Source of the DNA: an uncultured Lachnospiraceae bacterium
GTDB lineage: Bacteria > Bacillota > Clostridia > Lachnospirales > Lachnospiraceae
Length of the DNA stretch: 64,000 bases
Direction of reading: 5' to 3'
NCBI GenBank assembly: GCA_910586615.1
Contig: CAJUJP010000001.1
Location: 178,046 to 242,045 of the forward strand
The notes below the pieces were generated by a model. That model was given only the letters and a program-made list of their open reading frames with translations, had not been told where the DNA came from and ran no database searches. Positions 17,819 through 27,167 of the stretch are shown one piece after another. The translations under genes were made by a program, and so were the position numbers. The stretch's first letter is position 1. The number at the start of each line of letters is the position of its first letter.

Positions 17819-19101
17819 GACATGATCTCCCGGTAAATGTGTATCAGGCGGTAATAGTTCTGCTCCGCATCATGGTTTACACGGGCATGTTTCCTGGCAT
17901 TATCCGAAAACCGCTCCACAATGGCCTCCTTCGTAAAAATTTCCATGATCCTGTCCGCCAGAGCCTCCACATCGCCTGCCGGATACAGCATACCGTCACC
18001 GCCGTCCGTCAGCAGGTTATGTATGCCGCCCACATCCGCCGCCACACAGGGCACGCCCAGCAGCATGGCCTCTCCCAGAGAATTGGGGGAATTTTCCAGG
18101 GCCGAAGGCATCACAAAAAGGTGGCTCTGCAGATACTGTGCCTTCATCTCCTCCGCACTGAGCCTTCCCAGCATGGTAACATGATTCTTCAGATGATTTT
18201 CCTTTATCAGCTTTCTCAGATATTTTCCATAAGCGGACAGTTTCATCCTGTCCCGGAAGCTCCCGCTCTCAATGATATTATTTCCCGCTACGTAAACATG
18301 TGTTTCAGGGAACTGTTCCAGCACCCTCGGTAGCGCCCGAAGCAGATAATGAAATCCCTTCAGCGGATAGTCTCCCTGACACAGAAAAATACTGTACTGC
18401 CTGCAGGCATTTCTTTTCCATCTGTCATGATAAAAAATTCCCCGCAGCGTTTCATTCAGATAATGATACTGCGCCTCCGGATTGATCTTCGCAGTCTGTG
18501 TGCGGTCAAAATCCGTCCGGCCCGCAATGTGCCCCGTTAAAAGCAGCGCTTCCTTCTCATGTTCACCGCGTTTCCTGAATTTTTTCTGTTGCTGCCTGAT
18601 GCTGTCTTTTCGGATACGGTCACGCAGCGTCACCTGCCGCTGTACTTTCATAGGCAGGTCCGCCATATACTCCTCCGCAATGGCTCCGCACAGTCCCTGC
18701 ATACCGATCAATGTCCGCTCCGGACGGCCGTAAACCTTGACACATGCAAGGGTATGCGGAAATTCCGTGCCAAACACATGCAGGATATCCGGTGCAAAAT
18801 CATCCAGGATCTTCTGAAACTGCCCTTCTAGTTCCGTATCGTAGTGTTCGGGTGTATCCAGTTTTTCCACAAACCCGTAACAGTGGCAGGTGGTATTTTC
18901 CCCAAGCTGCATATTTCGGTGAAAGTCTCTCATATCTTCTTCCACAGGAAAAGCGATCCCCAGCTCGATATGGTTCCATCCCTGCTCCTGCACGACCCTT
19001 TCCAGCAATCCGCTCAGCCAGCCTTCCCTGTTGCTGTAGGAAATCCCAAGCTGTCTTGCGATTGTCGGAAGCATAATATTACATACCCACAGTACTTTCA
19101 T
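17815..19101 (-). CDS. Family 4 glycosyltransferase
   Basis: 428 residues, GT-B fold. Start at 19101 is chosen because GGAGG sits 6 bases upstream and the protein then begins MKVLWVCNIMLPTIA, a usual first strand; the frame stays open another 31 codons. The N-terminal domain includes DFAPDILHVFGTEFPHT; the C-terminal domain has IFLCQGDYPLKGFHYLLRAL and ALENSPNSLGEAMLLGVPCV followed by AADVGGIHNLLTDGGDG, the nucleotide-sugar site of retaining GT4 enzymes. It is coupled to the next glycosyltransferase by a 4-base overlap. Confidence 0.87.
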   Translation of the reverse strand: MKVLWVCNIMLPTIARQLGISYSNREGWLSGLLERVVQEQGWNHIELGIAFPVEEDMRDFHRNMQLGENTTCHCYGFVEKLDTPEHYDTELEGQFQKILDDFAPDILHVFGTEFPHTLACVKVYGRPERTLIGMQGLCGAIAEEYMADLPMKVQRQVTLRDRIRKDSIRQQQKKFRKRGEHEKEALLLTGHIAGRTDFDRTQTAKINPEAQYHYLNETLRGIFYHDRWKRNACRQYSIFLCQGDYPLKGFHYLLRALPRVLEQFPETHVYVAGNNIIESGSFRDRMKLSAYGKYLRKLIKENHLKNHVTMLGRLSAEEMKAQYLQSHLFVMPSALENSPNSLGEAMLLGVPCVAADVGGIHNLLTDGGDGMLYPAGDVEALADRIMEIFTKEAIVERFSDNARKHARVNHDAEQNYYRLIHIYREIMS

Positions 19102-19198
19102 GTCATTCCTCCATTTCGAAGCATCGCAACAGTTCATCTCCCGGCCCACTGCCATACCTGACCCACAAAGCTGATCTGTTACGAATCGTTCCATGTTC

Positions 19199-20134
19199 CT
19201 ACGTTGCTCTGTTATTTTTATCTCTCGTCAAACGCCCACCATAAAGCACACTTTTTATTTTCTGATAAACACCCGCCGTAACCGGGCTTTCTGCAATCCG
19301 TCTCCGGACCGGCGCCAGCGTCACAATCATCAGCAGCCTGTACTTCAGCACCTTTGCGGCAGGCATATACCTGTTCACGATCTCCCTGTGCTCTCTTGCA
19401 GAGCGTTTCGCGTTTTCCCTCGTCTCGGAAAAACCGCCGCCCTCATATGATGCCACCGTTACAGGAAGATATACGGTCACAGCACGGGCTCTGTAATAGC
19501 ACCAGAGAAAATGTTCGTAATCCGCTCTCACGATATATCCTGTGTCAAATCCCCGCTCCCGAAGCAGTTCTGCCCCGTAAAAACACGCCTGATGACAGGG
19601 CACATTGCGGTAGCACGCAAAATCGTCAATGACCGGATTCGACTGAACCAGAGTTCCTGTCTTCTGTTCGTATATATTTCCATAGCAGATCACCCTGGAT
19701 CTGGATATCATCTTCATCCGGGTCATTCCATCCCTGACCTGCTCCAGCACACGGTCGTCATAAAAGCTGTCCCCGCAGTTTAAAAAAAGGACGAAATCGC
19801 CGCACACATACCGCACCGCCTGGTTCATGCCGTCGTAGATTCCTCTATCCTTTGTGCGGTACACTCTGATCTTCTGCCGGGACTTCGGGGTTCTTCCTGA
19901 AACGCCACCATCAGTCCCCTCTCCCTCACCGGCTAGTCCTTCTTCCCGACCCGTCTCCTCCGATCCGCACATTTTTTCATACTGCTCTAAATATTTTCTC
20001 GTGGTCTCATCCGTGGAACCGCCGTCTTTCAGGATAATCTCATAATCCTGCTCCGTCTGGGCAAGAATACTGTCCACCGTCTCCCGCAGCTTTTCTCCCG
20101 CGTTCAGACACACAACAATGATACTGAAAATCAT
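19199..20134 (-). CDS. Family 2 glycosyltransferase, WcaE-like
   Basis: 311 residues. FSIIVVCLNAGEKLRETVDS is followed by ILKDGGSTDET, TKDRGIYDGMNQAV and FVLFLNCGDSFYDD, a pattern of WcaE/colanic-acid-type GT2 enzymes. Between residues 60 and 90 there is a Gly/Glu-rich insertion (REEGLAGEGEGTDGGVSG), absent from typical members and perhaps a recent expansion. Start at 20134 has AGAGGGG upstream; an ATG eight codons earlier is the alternative. Confidence 0.83.
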   Translation of the reverse strand: MIFSIIVVCLNAGEKLRETVDSILAQTEQDYEIILKDGGSTDETTRKYLEQYEKMCGSEETGREEGLAGEGEGTDGGVSGRTPKSRQKIRVYRTKDRGIYDGMNQAVRYVCGDFVLFLNCGDSFYDDRVLEQVRDGMTRMKMISRSRVICYGNIYEQKTGTLVQSNPVIDDFACYRNVPCHQACFYGAELLRERGFDTGYIVRADYEHFLWCYYRARAVTVYLPVTVASYEGGGFSETRENAKRSAREHREIVNRYMPAAKVLKYRLLMIVTLAPVRRRIAESPVTAGVYQKIKSVLYGGRLTRDKNNRAT

Positions 20135-20166
20135 ATGTTTCCCCTCTATCTGCCGCACAGCCTGCC

Positions 20167-21285
20167 TTAATTCACATCCGACAAAATATTGACCATATCG
20201 TTGAAGAAAAAAGTCTTATAAGGCAGAATCAACGTCCCGTCATTGCCCGCCCGGCTCATATACATGGCAAAATACAACATTGCCGCAAGCAGAATCCCCA
20301 GCCGGAACAGCCTCCGCCACCGCTTATTTTCAACCTGTCCAAGCAGCATAGGCAGGAATAGTATATGGCTCACCGTCAGATAATATCCGATTCGGGATAT
20401 GATTGGAAGAAAAGAGCAGAACACATACAGCACCAGCGCTCCCAGATTCAGATAAAAGTAAAATCTGAACCGCCGCTCTTCCTCCATCCCTTCACGCTTC
20501 CTCATATACCAGACGATCCCGGCAAAAACCAGAACCGCCAGACACCGCAGAATATTGATATAACTTGTACCGCCCTCAAGATACTCTGTATCTTCATAAG
20601 TGGGATATAAAAACACCACCAGCTTCAGATAAAAATCCTGTGCAAACAGAAACGTGGTGCAGAATACCGCCCCCAGGCCAAGCTGCCATTTCTTCCATCT
20701 AAGAGACGCAAGAAAGTACAACGGAAGTACCACCAGCAGCGACTTATGGAACGCAGATCCCAGCAAAATCAATGCAGCAAATCTGCCCCACTGCCGGCGC
20801 ATCACAAATTTCATGGAATAGAGAGCCGCCGCCAGCGCCAGATAATACCGTACCGTGCTGAATGTCTGGAAATAATATCCCAGCATCATAAAAAGAAAAA
20901 AGGTCAGCGGAAAGTCATCACTCTGCTCGTACATTGCCAGCAGAAACAGAAAAACCGTCACGAAGGCATACACCGCAAACACCAGAAGATAATTCTCAAA
21001 ACCGGACAGCCCGTAGATTATTTTCACCAGCAGATTAAAGCCGATCTCCGTAGGCACATAGGCATCGCAGTTCACAAGATGCATAAATTCCACATATTTG
21101 GCATAGTCATTGCCCACATTCAACCTGCATGCAGACAGCCCGAAAAGAATCAGAAAAACCGCCGCCAGACAGACCCGGTTGCACATCTGCTGTCTTGTGA
21201 CCCGATATGGTTGTGTGATCGGACGGCTGCACACCATGCCCGCAAGCAGTACCGTGACTGCCGCCACCGTGATATATAAGATCAT
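20167..21285 (-). CDS. EpsG family polysaccharide polymerase
   Basis: 372 residues, about ten membrane helices, matching EpsG/Wzy-like proteins that polymerise lipid-linked repeat units outside the membrane. Typical elements are ACRLNVGNDYAKYVEF in the first large loop, YQTFSTVRYYLALAAAL-like sequence near 145 (here YYFQTFSTVRYYLALAAA) and GSAFHKSLLVVLPLYFL near 180. It overlaps the upstream GT2 gene by four bases. This is the only recognisable polymerase in the locus. Confidence 0.82.
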   Translation of the reverse strand: MILYITVAAVTVLLAGMVCSRPITQPYRVTRQQMCNRVCLAAVFLILFGLSACRLNVGNDYAKYVEFMHLVNCDAYVPTEIGFNLLVKIIYGLSGFENYLLVFAVYAFVTVFLFLLAMYEQSDDFPLTFFLFMMLGYYFQTFSTVRYYLALAAALYSMKFVMRRQWGRFAALILLGSAFHKSLLVVLPLYFLASLRWKKWQLGLGAVFCTTFLFAQDFYLKLVVFLYPTYEDTEYLEGGTSYINILRCLAVLVFAGIVWYMRKREGMEEERRFRFYFYLNLGALVLYVFCSFLPIISRIGYYLTVSHILFLPMLLGQVENKRWRRLFRLGILLAAMLYFAMYMSRAGNDGTLILPYKTFFFNDMVNILSDVN

Positions 21286-22088
21286 CGACTGCCGTTATCC
21301 TTTCCCCGAACCTTTCCGGCCTCGCGCACCCCAGCCCGCATCCATGCAAAGGCGCGGCGCAGCGGCACTTCCTTACACATTTCTTTCCTGTGTACCCATA
21401 GAAAACGAAAAGCAAGCGGCAGGGCAAGCCATCCGTACAGATAATGATACAGTACGCCTCTGTCCCGGAAAAATTTCTCGTGGTAGCCGCTGAACCATGT
21501 AGATTCCCGCTCCACTTCCTCTCCGATACAGACTGTGTGGGCATAAATCTTCATCCCCGCTTTCAGACAGTCCTTCAAAAAAAGACTGTCTTCTCCGTTG
21601 CTGTATCTGGCACCCCCGCCGAATAACAGGGAGTAATGCACATTTGCCCGAAGCAGCGCCTCCCGCCTGACTGTAATGCTGTATGCCGGATACCGTCCGT
21701 AATTACGGTAATTGATCCGGTGAATATCTTCGTTCCAGTAAGTACGCCGGGAAGGCGCTACTTTCACATTGACCAGAATCATATCCGCCTCCGGCAGTTC
21801 CTCATAAGCTTTGAGGATTTTACTCTCATAATCCCGGTCCAGCACAATATCCTCGTCCGAAAAGACACAGATATCCCCGCCGGCATGGAGCAGCGCCGTA
21901 TTTCGGCTGAGACCCACTCCTCTTTCCGGCATGGAAAAAACCTGAACCCTGTGCCCCCCGACAGTGATCTCCTCATAACCGTACCGGCCGCACTGGTTCA
22001 CGATTACGGCCTCCGTCGCTATATGCATTTGTCTGACCAGAGCGGCGGCATCCTTGTCCACCGCCGATACCAGTAACTGTATTCCCAT
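21282..22088 (-). CDS. Family 2-like glycosyltransferase
   Basis: 268 residues. The N-terminus MGIQLLVSAVDKDAAALV is a less canonical GT2 start, but GVGLSRNTALLHAGGDICVF and SDEDIVLDRDYESKIL supply the expected donor and metal-binding region. FGGGARYSNGEDSLFLKDCL follows in the acceptor part. AGAGGG precedes the ATG, three bases after the wzz-like gene's stop codon. It is one of the cytoplasmic assembly enzymes; the sugar is unknown. Confidence 0.75.
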   Translation of the reverse strand: MGIQLLVSAVDKDAAALVRQMHIATEAVIVNQCGRYGYEEITVGGHRVQVFSMPERGVGLSRNTALLHAGGDICVFSDEDIVLDRDYESKILKAYEELPEADMILVNVKVAPSRRTYWNEDIHRINYRNYGRYPAYSITVRREALLRANVHYSLLFGGGARYSNGEDSLFLKDCLKAGMKIYAHTVCIGEEVERESTWFSGYHEKFFRDRGVLYHYLYGWLALPLAFRFLWVHRKEMCKEVPLRRAFAWMRAGVREAGKVRGKDNGSR

Positions 22089-22090
22089 GA

Positions 22091-23125
22091 CTACCCTCTG
22101 CCTGAAACCACCCGGCCGTAATACCGGCCAAGAAACTTATCATCCGCACCGCTGACCGCTGTACCAGCAAGAGAACATCCCCTGACTTTAAGCTGCTCAA
22201 TGGCATAGGACAGATAAACGGCATGTACGCCCCCATAGGGGACAACGATAATGACATTTTCCATACCGGCTGCCTCCTGCCATGCCGTCACGGCCTCTGC
22301 CTGTGAAGCGGCTGCAGCTTTTCCTGGCTCCACAACAGGCGCTTTCGGCTCTGATCCTCTGTTCTGCATCACGTCCAGAACCGTCACTTTCCCCAGACTC
22401 TGCCGCAGATACGCCAGGTTTCTCTCATAATCCCGCCCCGGCTCTCCGTCTGCACCGGCATAACCGATAAAGGGCAGTTCCGTCACCCGTTTCAAATCCC
22501 CCGCCACAAAAATGCGGTCGTCCAGCACATAAAAAAGCAGGATGCCGATCAGCGCCGCTGCCACCGCCAGCGCAAGTCCCACAAGCGCAGCCTGCACTGT
22601 TCTGGCATCTGCCGTCACCTGCTGCGCCTCCGTAGTCTGTATCACCCGGATCCGTCTGAACTCCTTATCCGTATCCCCGCGCATTTCAAGAACCTGCCCG
22701 GCCGCACGCAGGATGGCATCGCACCTTTTTGCATCATGCGTTGTCACCGTAACTGTCAAAAGACGCAGATCCGACAAAATCTCTGCTTTCACGGCCGCCG
22801 TAACCTCTTCTCTGGTATAGTCCTCCGGCAGTTCTTCCAGCATCGGTTCCATATAAGGATCTGTGGCCATCAGGTCATTCCACGTATATCCGTTGTACTG
22901 CTGATAAATCTCACCTGTCTCATCCGGGGCAAAATCCAGATATACCTTGGACACCGCCTGATATTCCCGCTCCGATTCCGGGACAGTATGGGCTGCGATG
23001 TACACCACACTCCCGACGGTGGCACCGATTACCGCCGCCGCAAGCAGCATCCAGCTCTTCTGTAAAAAAAAGAGCACAAATTTCTTCATATCCATGCCCT
23101 CATCGGCATATCTGATCTCCCGCAT
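22091..23125 (-). CDS. Wzz-type co-polymerase with kinase-like C-terminus
   Basis: 344 residues. A first membrane helix (WMLLAAAVIGATVGSVVYIA, about 25-45), a periplasm-facing domain of about 130 residues with coiled-coil-like parts, and a second helix (ALVGLALAVAAALIGILLFY, about 185-205) make a Wzz/CapA chain-length regulator. Unlike plain Wzz, about 130 cytoplasmic residues follow; they end NVIIVVPYGGVHAVYLSYA and a VRGCSLAGTAVSGADDKFLG segment, resembling the last strands of a BY-type tyrosine kinase. No Walker A motif or tyrosine cluster is present, so this part is probably a degenerate kinase domain. No separate kinase gene was found. Starts at 23125 and 23089 are both possible. Confidence 0.75.
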   Translation of the reverse strand: MREIRYADEGMDMKKFVLFFLQKSWMLLAAAVIGATVGSVVYIAAHTVPESEREYQAVSKVYLDFAPDETGEIYQQYNGYTWNDLMATDPYMEPMLEELPEDYTREEVTAAVKAEILSDLRLLTVTVTTHDAKRCDAILRAAGQVLEMRGDTDKEFRRIRVIQTTEAQQVTADARTVQAALVGLALAVAAALIGILLFYVLDDRIFVAGDLKRVTELPFIGYAGADGEPGRDYERNLAYLRQSLGKVTVLDVMQNRGSEPKAPVVEPGKAAAASQAEAVTAWQEAAGMENVIIVVPYGGVHAVYLSYAIEQLKVRGCSLAGTAVSGADDKFLGRYYGRVVSGRG

Positions 23126-23193
23126 AGCTTTCGAACCCTTCCGAATCTTGTTTTAACCCGCACATACTCCATACACTTTTTTGACACGGCTGC

Positions 23194-24603
23194 CTATTCC
23201 TCCGCACCCTTCTCTTCCCCGGCGCTCTTCCTGATCGCCGTCGTCTGGCTGCTGTCCACGCCCTCCGTGCTCTCCGGCTTGATCAGGATCTTCAGCGTCA
23301 AAAGCATCAGCTTCAGATCCAGCCACACCGTATACTGCTCGATGTATGTCAGATCCAGTTTCAGTTTGTCATAGGGCGTGGTGTTATACTTGCCATATAC
23401 CTGCGCATATCCCGCCAGCCCGGCTTTCACCTTCATGCGGAATGCAAATTCCGGCATTTCTTCCAGATACTGGTCGATGATCTCCGGCCGCTCCGGTCTC
23501 GGCCCGATAAAAGACATCTCCCCCCGCAGAATATTAAAAAGCTGAGGCAGTTCGTCAATCCTCGTGGCACGGATGAATCTGCCGATGGGCGTAATACGGG
23601 AATCATTCTTGGAGGCCAGTCGCGCCACCCCGTCCTTCTCCGCATCCACCTTCATGCTTCTGAATTTCAGAATATAAAATTCCCTGCGCCCCATGGTGCA
23701 CCTGATCTGCTTATAAAGAACAGGCCCGCCATCATACGCTTTGATGGCGATGGCCGTGATAAGCATAAACGGCGACGCAATGACCAGAAGCAAAACCGAG
23801 CAGATCAGATCAATAAAACGTTTGGCAAGCCGCTGTTCGATCTTGAGCGCATATTCCCTGGTCAGATAGATGGGTGTGTCAAACAGATGAAGCTGATCTG
23901 CACCCTTTACAAGCACGTCTGATATTTTCGGCATCATATAAACCCGGACGGAATTGCTGTAGCAGAATTTTAAAAGATAATTTCTGTCAGACACCGGAAT
24001 ATCCCAGAGCACCACCGCACCGTAGTCCTTAAGGATCTCCTTCTTCACCGCTTCCATTCCTTCGGATATATTCATACTTCTGCTGATCTGATATTTCTCC
24101 TGTCGTGACTCAAACTTCGCCACAATATCGTCAATGGGGCGTTCCCCGTGAATGATCAATATGTTTCTCGGCGGAAAAGCCTTATAATAGCATTTATTAC
24201 ATACATACACCCACACAATCGAAAAAACAGTCTGTATGAGCATGACCTTTCCGATGGGTCTGACATTTACCACCCAGTTTGCCATCAGCGAAATCTGGAA
24301 ATACGAGATCACATTGGCAAACAGCAGTGAAAAAAACTCCGAAATAAACACATCCACCGGTTTCAGATACCCGATCTTTAACACGCCATACGTACTTGCA
24401 AAGAAAAACAGCAGCACAAAATAGATCAATATGATCAGCAGATGCCCGTTGCGGAAGAAATTTGCTTTTCCGTGAAAACGCAGGAAAGGATAGTACTCTT
24501 CAAACCAGAAAAAAGCATAGATTCCCGTGTGAACCAGCAGTCCCAGAAAAGACAACTGTAATATAATCAATCTTTTTAAAGATTCGATACGTTTCATCAT
24601 CAT
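23194..24603 (-). CDS. Polyprenyl-phosphate sugar-1-P transferase (CpsE/WcaJ type)
   Basis: 469 residues. It starts repeat-unit synthesis by moving a sugar-1-phosphate onto undecaprenyl phosphate. Four to five N-terminal membrane helices and a central cytoplasmic part are followed by the catalytic domain: KRFIDLICSVLLLVIASPFM (membrane hairpin, about 263), LYKQIRCTMGRREFYILKFR, RATRIDELPQLFNILRGEMS, FIGPRPERPE and MKVKAGLAGYAQVYGKY, all conserved in the PF02397 family. AT-rich upstream sequence has a weak ribosome site. The identity of the first sugar cannot be read from motifs. Confidence 0.9.
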   Translation of the reverse strand: MMMKRIESLKRLIILQLSFLGLLVHTGIYAFFWFEEYYPFLRFHGKANFFRNGHLLIILIYFVLLFFFASTYGVLKIGYLKPVDVFISEFFSLLFANVISYFQISLMANWVVNVRPIGKVMLIQTVFSIVWVYVCNKCYYKAFPPRNILIIHGERPIDDIVAKFESRQEKYQISRSMNISEGMEAVKKEILKDYGAVVLWDIPVSDRNYLLKFCYSNSVRVYMMPKISDVLVKGADQLHLFDTPIYLTREYALKIEQRLAKRFIDLICSVLLLVIASPFMLITAIAIKAYDGGPVLYKQIRCTMGRREFYILKFRSMKVDAEKDGVARLASKNDSRITPIGRFIRATRIDELPQLFNILRGEMSFIGPRPERPEIIDQYLEEMPEFAFRMKVKAGLAGYAQVYGKYNTTPYDKLKLDLTYIEQYTVWLDLKLMLLTLKILIKPESTEGVDSSQTTAIRKSAGEEKGAEE

Positions 24604-24727
24604 ACCTCATTTGAATGGCAGTACCGCAGTACATTTTCTGCATTCATATCTGTGCCGCCCACATGCAGCACAGACAGCTTTACATGATCCGTCTCAATAT
24701 AACACGAATGCCTGCCTGATACCTGTC

Positions 24728-25588
24728 TCACAGCCGCCTCATAGTCGCTCTGTACGCCCATGGAATAAAATATCTGAAAGCCGCCGGCACCGACAGTTTC
24801 TCCTGTCTGCGGTACAGATTCCAGATCCGCCTGACAGCCGTCAGCTTGTTGGAAGATAACGACTTCGCCGGACGCCGGTAGACGGCCAGCACCTCATCCA
24901 GACCGAAAGCACAGTAGCCGCTCCTCAGAATCTGCCACCAGGATGCCGTATCTTCACTCTCCACCAGAGGCATTTTCATCAGCCCGGCCGGAATCACCGT
25001 CCGGTCAAACAGCACTGTGGTGGTAAAAATCACCGTTCTCGACAGCGCCTGCCTGTATGTGAGTTTCTGCGGTACATGCACTACCTTGCCGGTAGGGCGC
25101 GCCTGCTCATCTCCAAATTCATAAGCGGTAAACACGAATCCCGCCTGCCTGTCCCGCATAAACCGGAGTTCCTTCTCAAGCTTTTCGGGATACCACACAT
25201 CATCTGCATCCAGATACGCGATATATCTGCCCCGAGCCAGATCAAGCCCGGTGTTGCGCGCACTGGCGGCGCCTTCATTGTGCTCCTTGCACACCAGCAG
25301 GACTCTGTGCCCCGCCTCGTCCGTGTACTCTTCCACAGACCGGAATCCGGCTGCCCCACCGTTTTTCCCGCCTGCCTTTTCCAGAGCCGGTATCTCCCGC
25401 GGCTCTGCGCTGTGCCGCCAGTCTTTCAGTTCCCTGCGGATCACCTCTGCGCTCTCATCAGGAGAACAGTCTTCTATAAGCAGCAGTTCCCACGCCAGGT
25501 AAGTCTGCTCTCTCACCATTCTGATCGTCTCGGCAATATAGCCGGCTGCACGATACACCGGCACAATCACACTAACCAGCTCGTCCAT
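24728..25588 (-). CDS. Family 2 glycosyltransferase
   Basis: 286 residues, GT-A fold: VSVIVPVYRAAGYIAETIRM, LLIEDCSPDES, EGAASARNTGLDLARGRYIA and YLDADDVWYPEKLEKEL. Between the first Asp motif and the EGAASARN motif is a variable stretch of about 45 residues (about 50-95) including EKAGGKNGGAAG, longer than usual. Its ATG directly follows the stop codon of the GtrB-like gene, whose end supplies a GAGGAT ribosome site, so the two are co-translated. Confidence 0.87.
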   Translation of the reverse strand: MDELVSVIVPVYRAAGYIAETIRMVREQTYLAWELLLIEDCSPDESAEVIRRELKDWRHSAEPREIPALEKAGGKNGGAAGFRSVEEYTDEAGHRVLLVCKEHNEGAASARNTGLDLARGRYIAYLDADDVWYPEKLEKELRFMRDRQAGFVFTAYEFGDEQARPTGKVVHVPQKLTYRQALSRTVIFTTTVLFDRTVIPAGLMKMPLVESEDTASWWQILRSGYCAFGLDEVLAVYRRPAKSLSSNKLTAVRRIWNLYRRQEKLSVPAAFRYFIPWAYRATMRRL

Positions 25589-26518
25589 CTAAAAATCCTC
25601 TTTCACAAGATAAATCGGCCGCTTCTTAACTTCCATGTATGTCTTGGATAAGTATTGCCCCACGATGCCCAGACAAAACAGCTGTACGCCGCTGACCAGC
25701 ATAATAATACATACCAGAGACGGCCAGCCGGAAGTTGGATCACCGAAAATCAACGTCTTCACAATAATCACAATAATAAGAATAAACGCCAGAATACAGA
25801 AGAGCGCCCCCACCAGAGCCGCCACCGTAAGCGGCACCGTGGAAAAAGCCGTAATCCCCTCTAAAGAATAGGCAAACAGCTTCCAGAAGGACCACTTCGT
25901 CTCCCCCTTTTTCCGCTCGATATTTTCATATTCCAGCCATTTCGTCTCAAAGCCCACCCAGCCGAAGATTCCTTTTGTGAACCTGTTGTACTCCGTCATG
26001 GCCAGAATGGCATCCACCACCTGTCTGGTCATCAGCCGGTAATCCCTGGCGCCGTCCACCACCTCGGTTTTGGAAATCCGGTTCATGATCCGGTAAAACA
26101 TCCTCGCAAAAAAAGACCGGATCGGCGGCTCGCCTTTTCTTGTGACACGCCTTGTCGCCACGGAATCATATCCCTGTTCAATATAGCCGTACATCTCAGG
26201 CAGTAACGACGGTGGATCCTGAAGATCCGCATCCATCAGCACCGCCATATCTCCCTTTGCTTTCTGAAGCCCGGCATAAATCGCCGCCTCCTTGCCGAAA
26301 TTTCTGGAAAAAGAAAGCATATGGACACGCTCGTCCTGTGCGCGCAGCTTCCGGATCTCTTCCACAGTTCTGTCTTTGGAGCCGTCGTCTATATAAATCA
26401 TTTCGATTTCTATCTCTTTTTCTGTAAAAAAAGAAGAATTTTTTAACAATTCATCGTAAAAATCCCTGATGTTTTCTTCCTCATTGTAACATGGTACGAT
26501 AACACTGAGTAATTTCAT
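25589..26518 (-). CDS. GtrB/DPM1-like polyprenyl-phosphate glycosyltransferase
   Basis: 309 residues. MKLLSVIVPCYNEEENIRD, IYIDDGSKDRT, AAIYAGLQKAKGDMAVLMDA followed by DLQDPP, and RDYRLMTRQVVDAIL are typical of enzymes moving a sugar from a nucleotide to undecaprenyl phosphate. Two C-terminal membrane helices (about 232-258 and 266-290) end in KKRPIYLVKEDF. Such enzymes feed GT-C transferases outside the membrane; three GT-C-like proteins are in this window. Start at 26518 gives the standard N-terminus; the ribosome site is weak. Confidence 0.87.
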   Translation of the reverse strand: MKLLSVIVPCYNEEENIRDFYDELLKNSSFFTEKEIEIEMIYIDDGSKDRTVEEIRKLRAQDERVHMLSFSRNFGKEAAIYAGLQKAKGDMAVLMDADLQDPPSLLPEMYGYIEQGYDSVATRRVTRKGEPPIRSFFARMFYRIMNRISKTEVVDGARDYRLMTRQVVDAILAMTEYNRFTKGIFGWVGFETKWLEYENIERKKGETKWSFWKLFAYSLEGITAFSTVPLTVAALVGALFCILAFILIIVIIVKTLIFGDPTSGWPSLVCIIMLVSGVQLFCLGIVGQYLSKTYMEVKKRPIYLVKEDF

Positions 26519-26590
26519 GTAAATCCCTGTGCCTTTCATCAATTAACTGCCAAAATCCGGCGGTCTTTGTATATTCTAGCATAAATGCAC

Positions 26591-26617
26591 AAAAAAAGGA
26601 AGAGACGTCTCTCTTCC
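26591..26617 (-). terminator. Terminator after the Spo0A-C gene
   Basis: In the minus-strand transcript the perfect 8-bp stem GGAAGAGA/TCTCTTCC with a 4-base loop is followed by seven Ts. It lies about 50 bases after the Spo0A-C stop codon. Confidence 0.88.
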
Positions 26618-26667
26618 CTTCTCCCGATGTGCAGCAGTCCAGCCTGCGCCGAACTGTTATCATGCTG

Positions 26668-27048
26668 TTATACCAGGCCGTATTTCAGCCGGATGAAATC
26701 TGCCACCGTAGCAATATACTCACTGTTAGTCGGTCTGTTGTTATCCCATGAATTACAGTAGCCGAATAGCTGCTCAAATAAAGAGCTGTTTCCCCTCTCC
26801 CACGAAACTTCGATCGCATTACGGATTGCACGTTCAATCTTTTGATCTGTTGTCTGATACATTTTGGCCAGATCCGGATATAGCAGTTTGGTAACACTTC
26901 CTACCAACTCCATGTCTTCCGCGCACATCTCCACCGCACTCCTAAGATACTGATAACCTCGTAAATGCGCAGGTATGCCCAGTTCCAACATAAAACCGGA
27001 TATTGCCTGCTCCAGTTCCTGTCTGGACACAACATTCTCCTGTATCAT
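26668..27048 (-). CDS. Stand-alone Spo0A C-terminal DNA-binding domain protein
   Basis: 126 residues covering essentially only the Spo0A effector domain: ISGFMLELGIPAHLRGYQYL, LYPDLAKMYQTTDQKIERAI, RNAIEVSWERG, NRPTNSEYIATVADFIRLKY. In Spo0A this domain binds 0A boxes and contacts sigma factor. Here the receiver domain is missing, so it cannot be controlled by phosphorelay in the usual way. The gene has its own promoter (27105-27133) and terminator (26591-26617), a single-gene unit inside the polysaccharide locus. Regulation of neighbouring surface genes is an inference. AAAGGAG precedes the start. Confidence 0.88.
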   Translation of the reverse strand: MIQENVVSRQELEQAISGFMLELGIPAHLRGYQYLRSAVEMCAEDMELVGSVTKLLYPDLAKMYQTTDQKIERAIRNAIEVSWERGNSSLFEQLFGYCNSWDNNRPTNSEYIATVADFIRLKYGLV

Positions 27049-27104
27049 TCCCTTTTTACTCCTTTGCGCATCAGTTTATTGGCGTAGTTCCATTGCTTGA
27101 CTAC

Positions 27105-27133
27105 ATCATAACAGAAGGATCAAATGAAGTAAA
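27105..27133 (-). promoter_or_regulatory. Promoter of the Spo0A-C gene
   Basis: Minus strand: -35 TTTACT (27128-27133), 17-base spacer, -10 TATGAT (27105-27110), with a leader of about 50 bases before the ATG. Confidence 0.6.
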
Positions 27134-27167
27134 TAGTAAGTTATCGCCCGCGCAAAATACAATCTGT

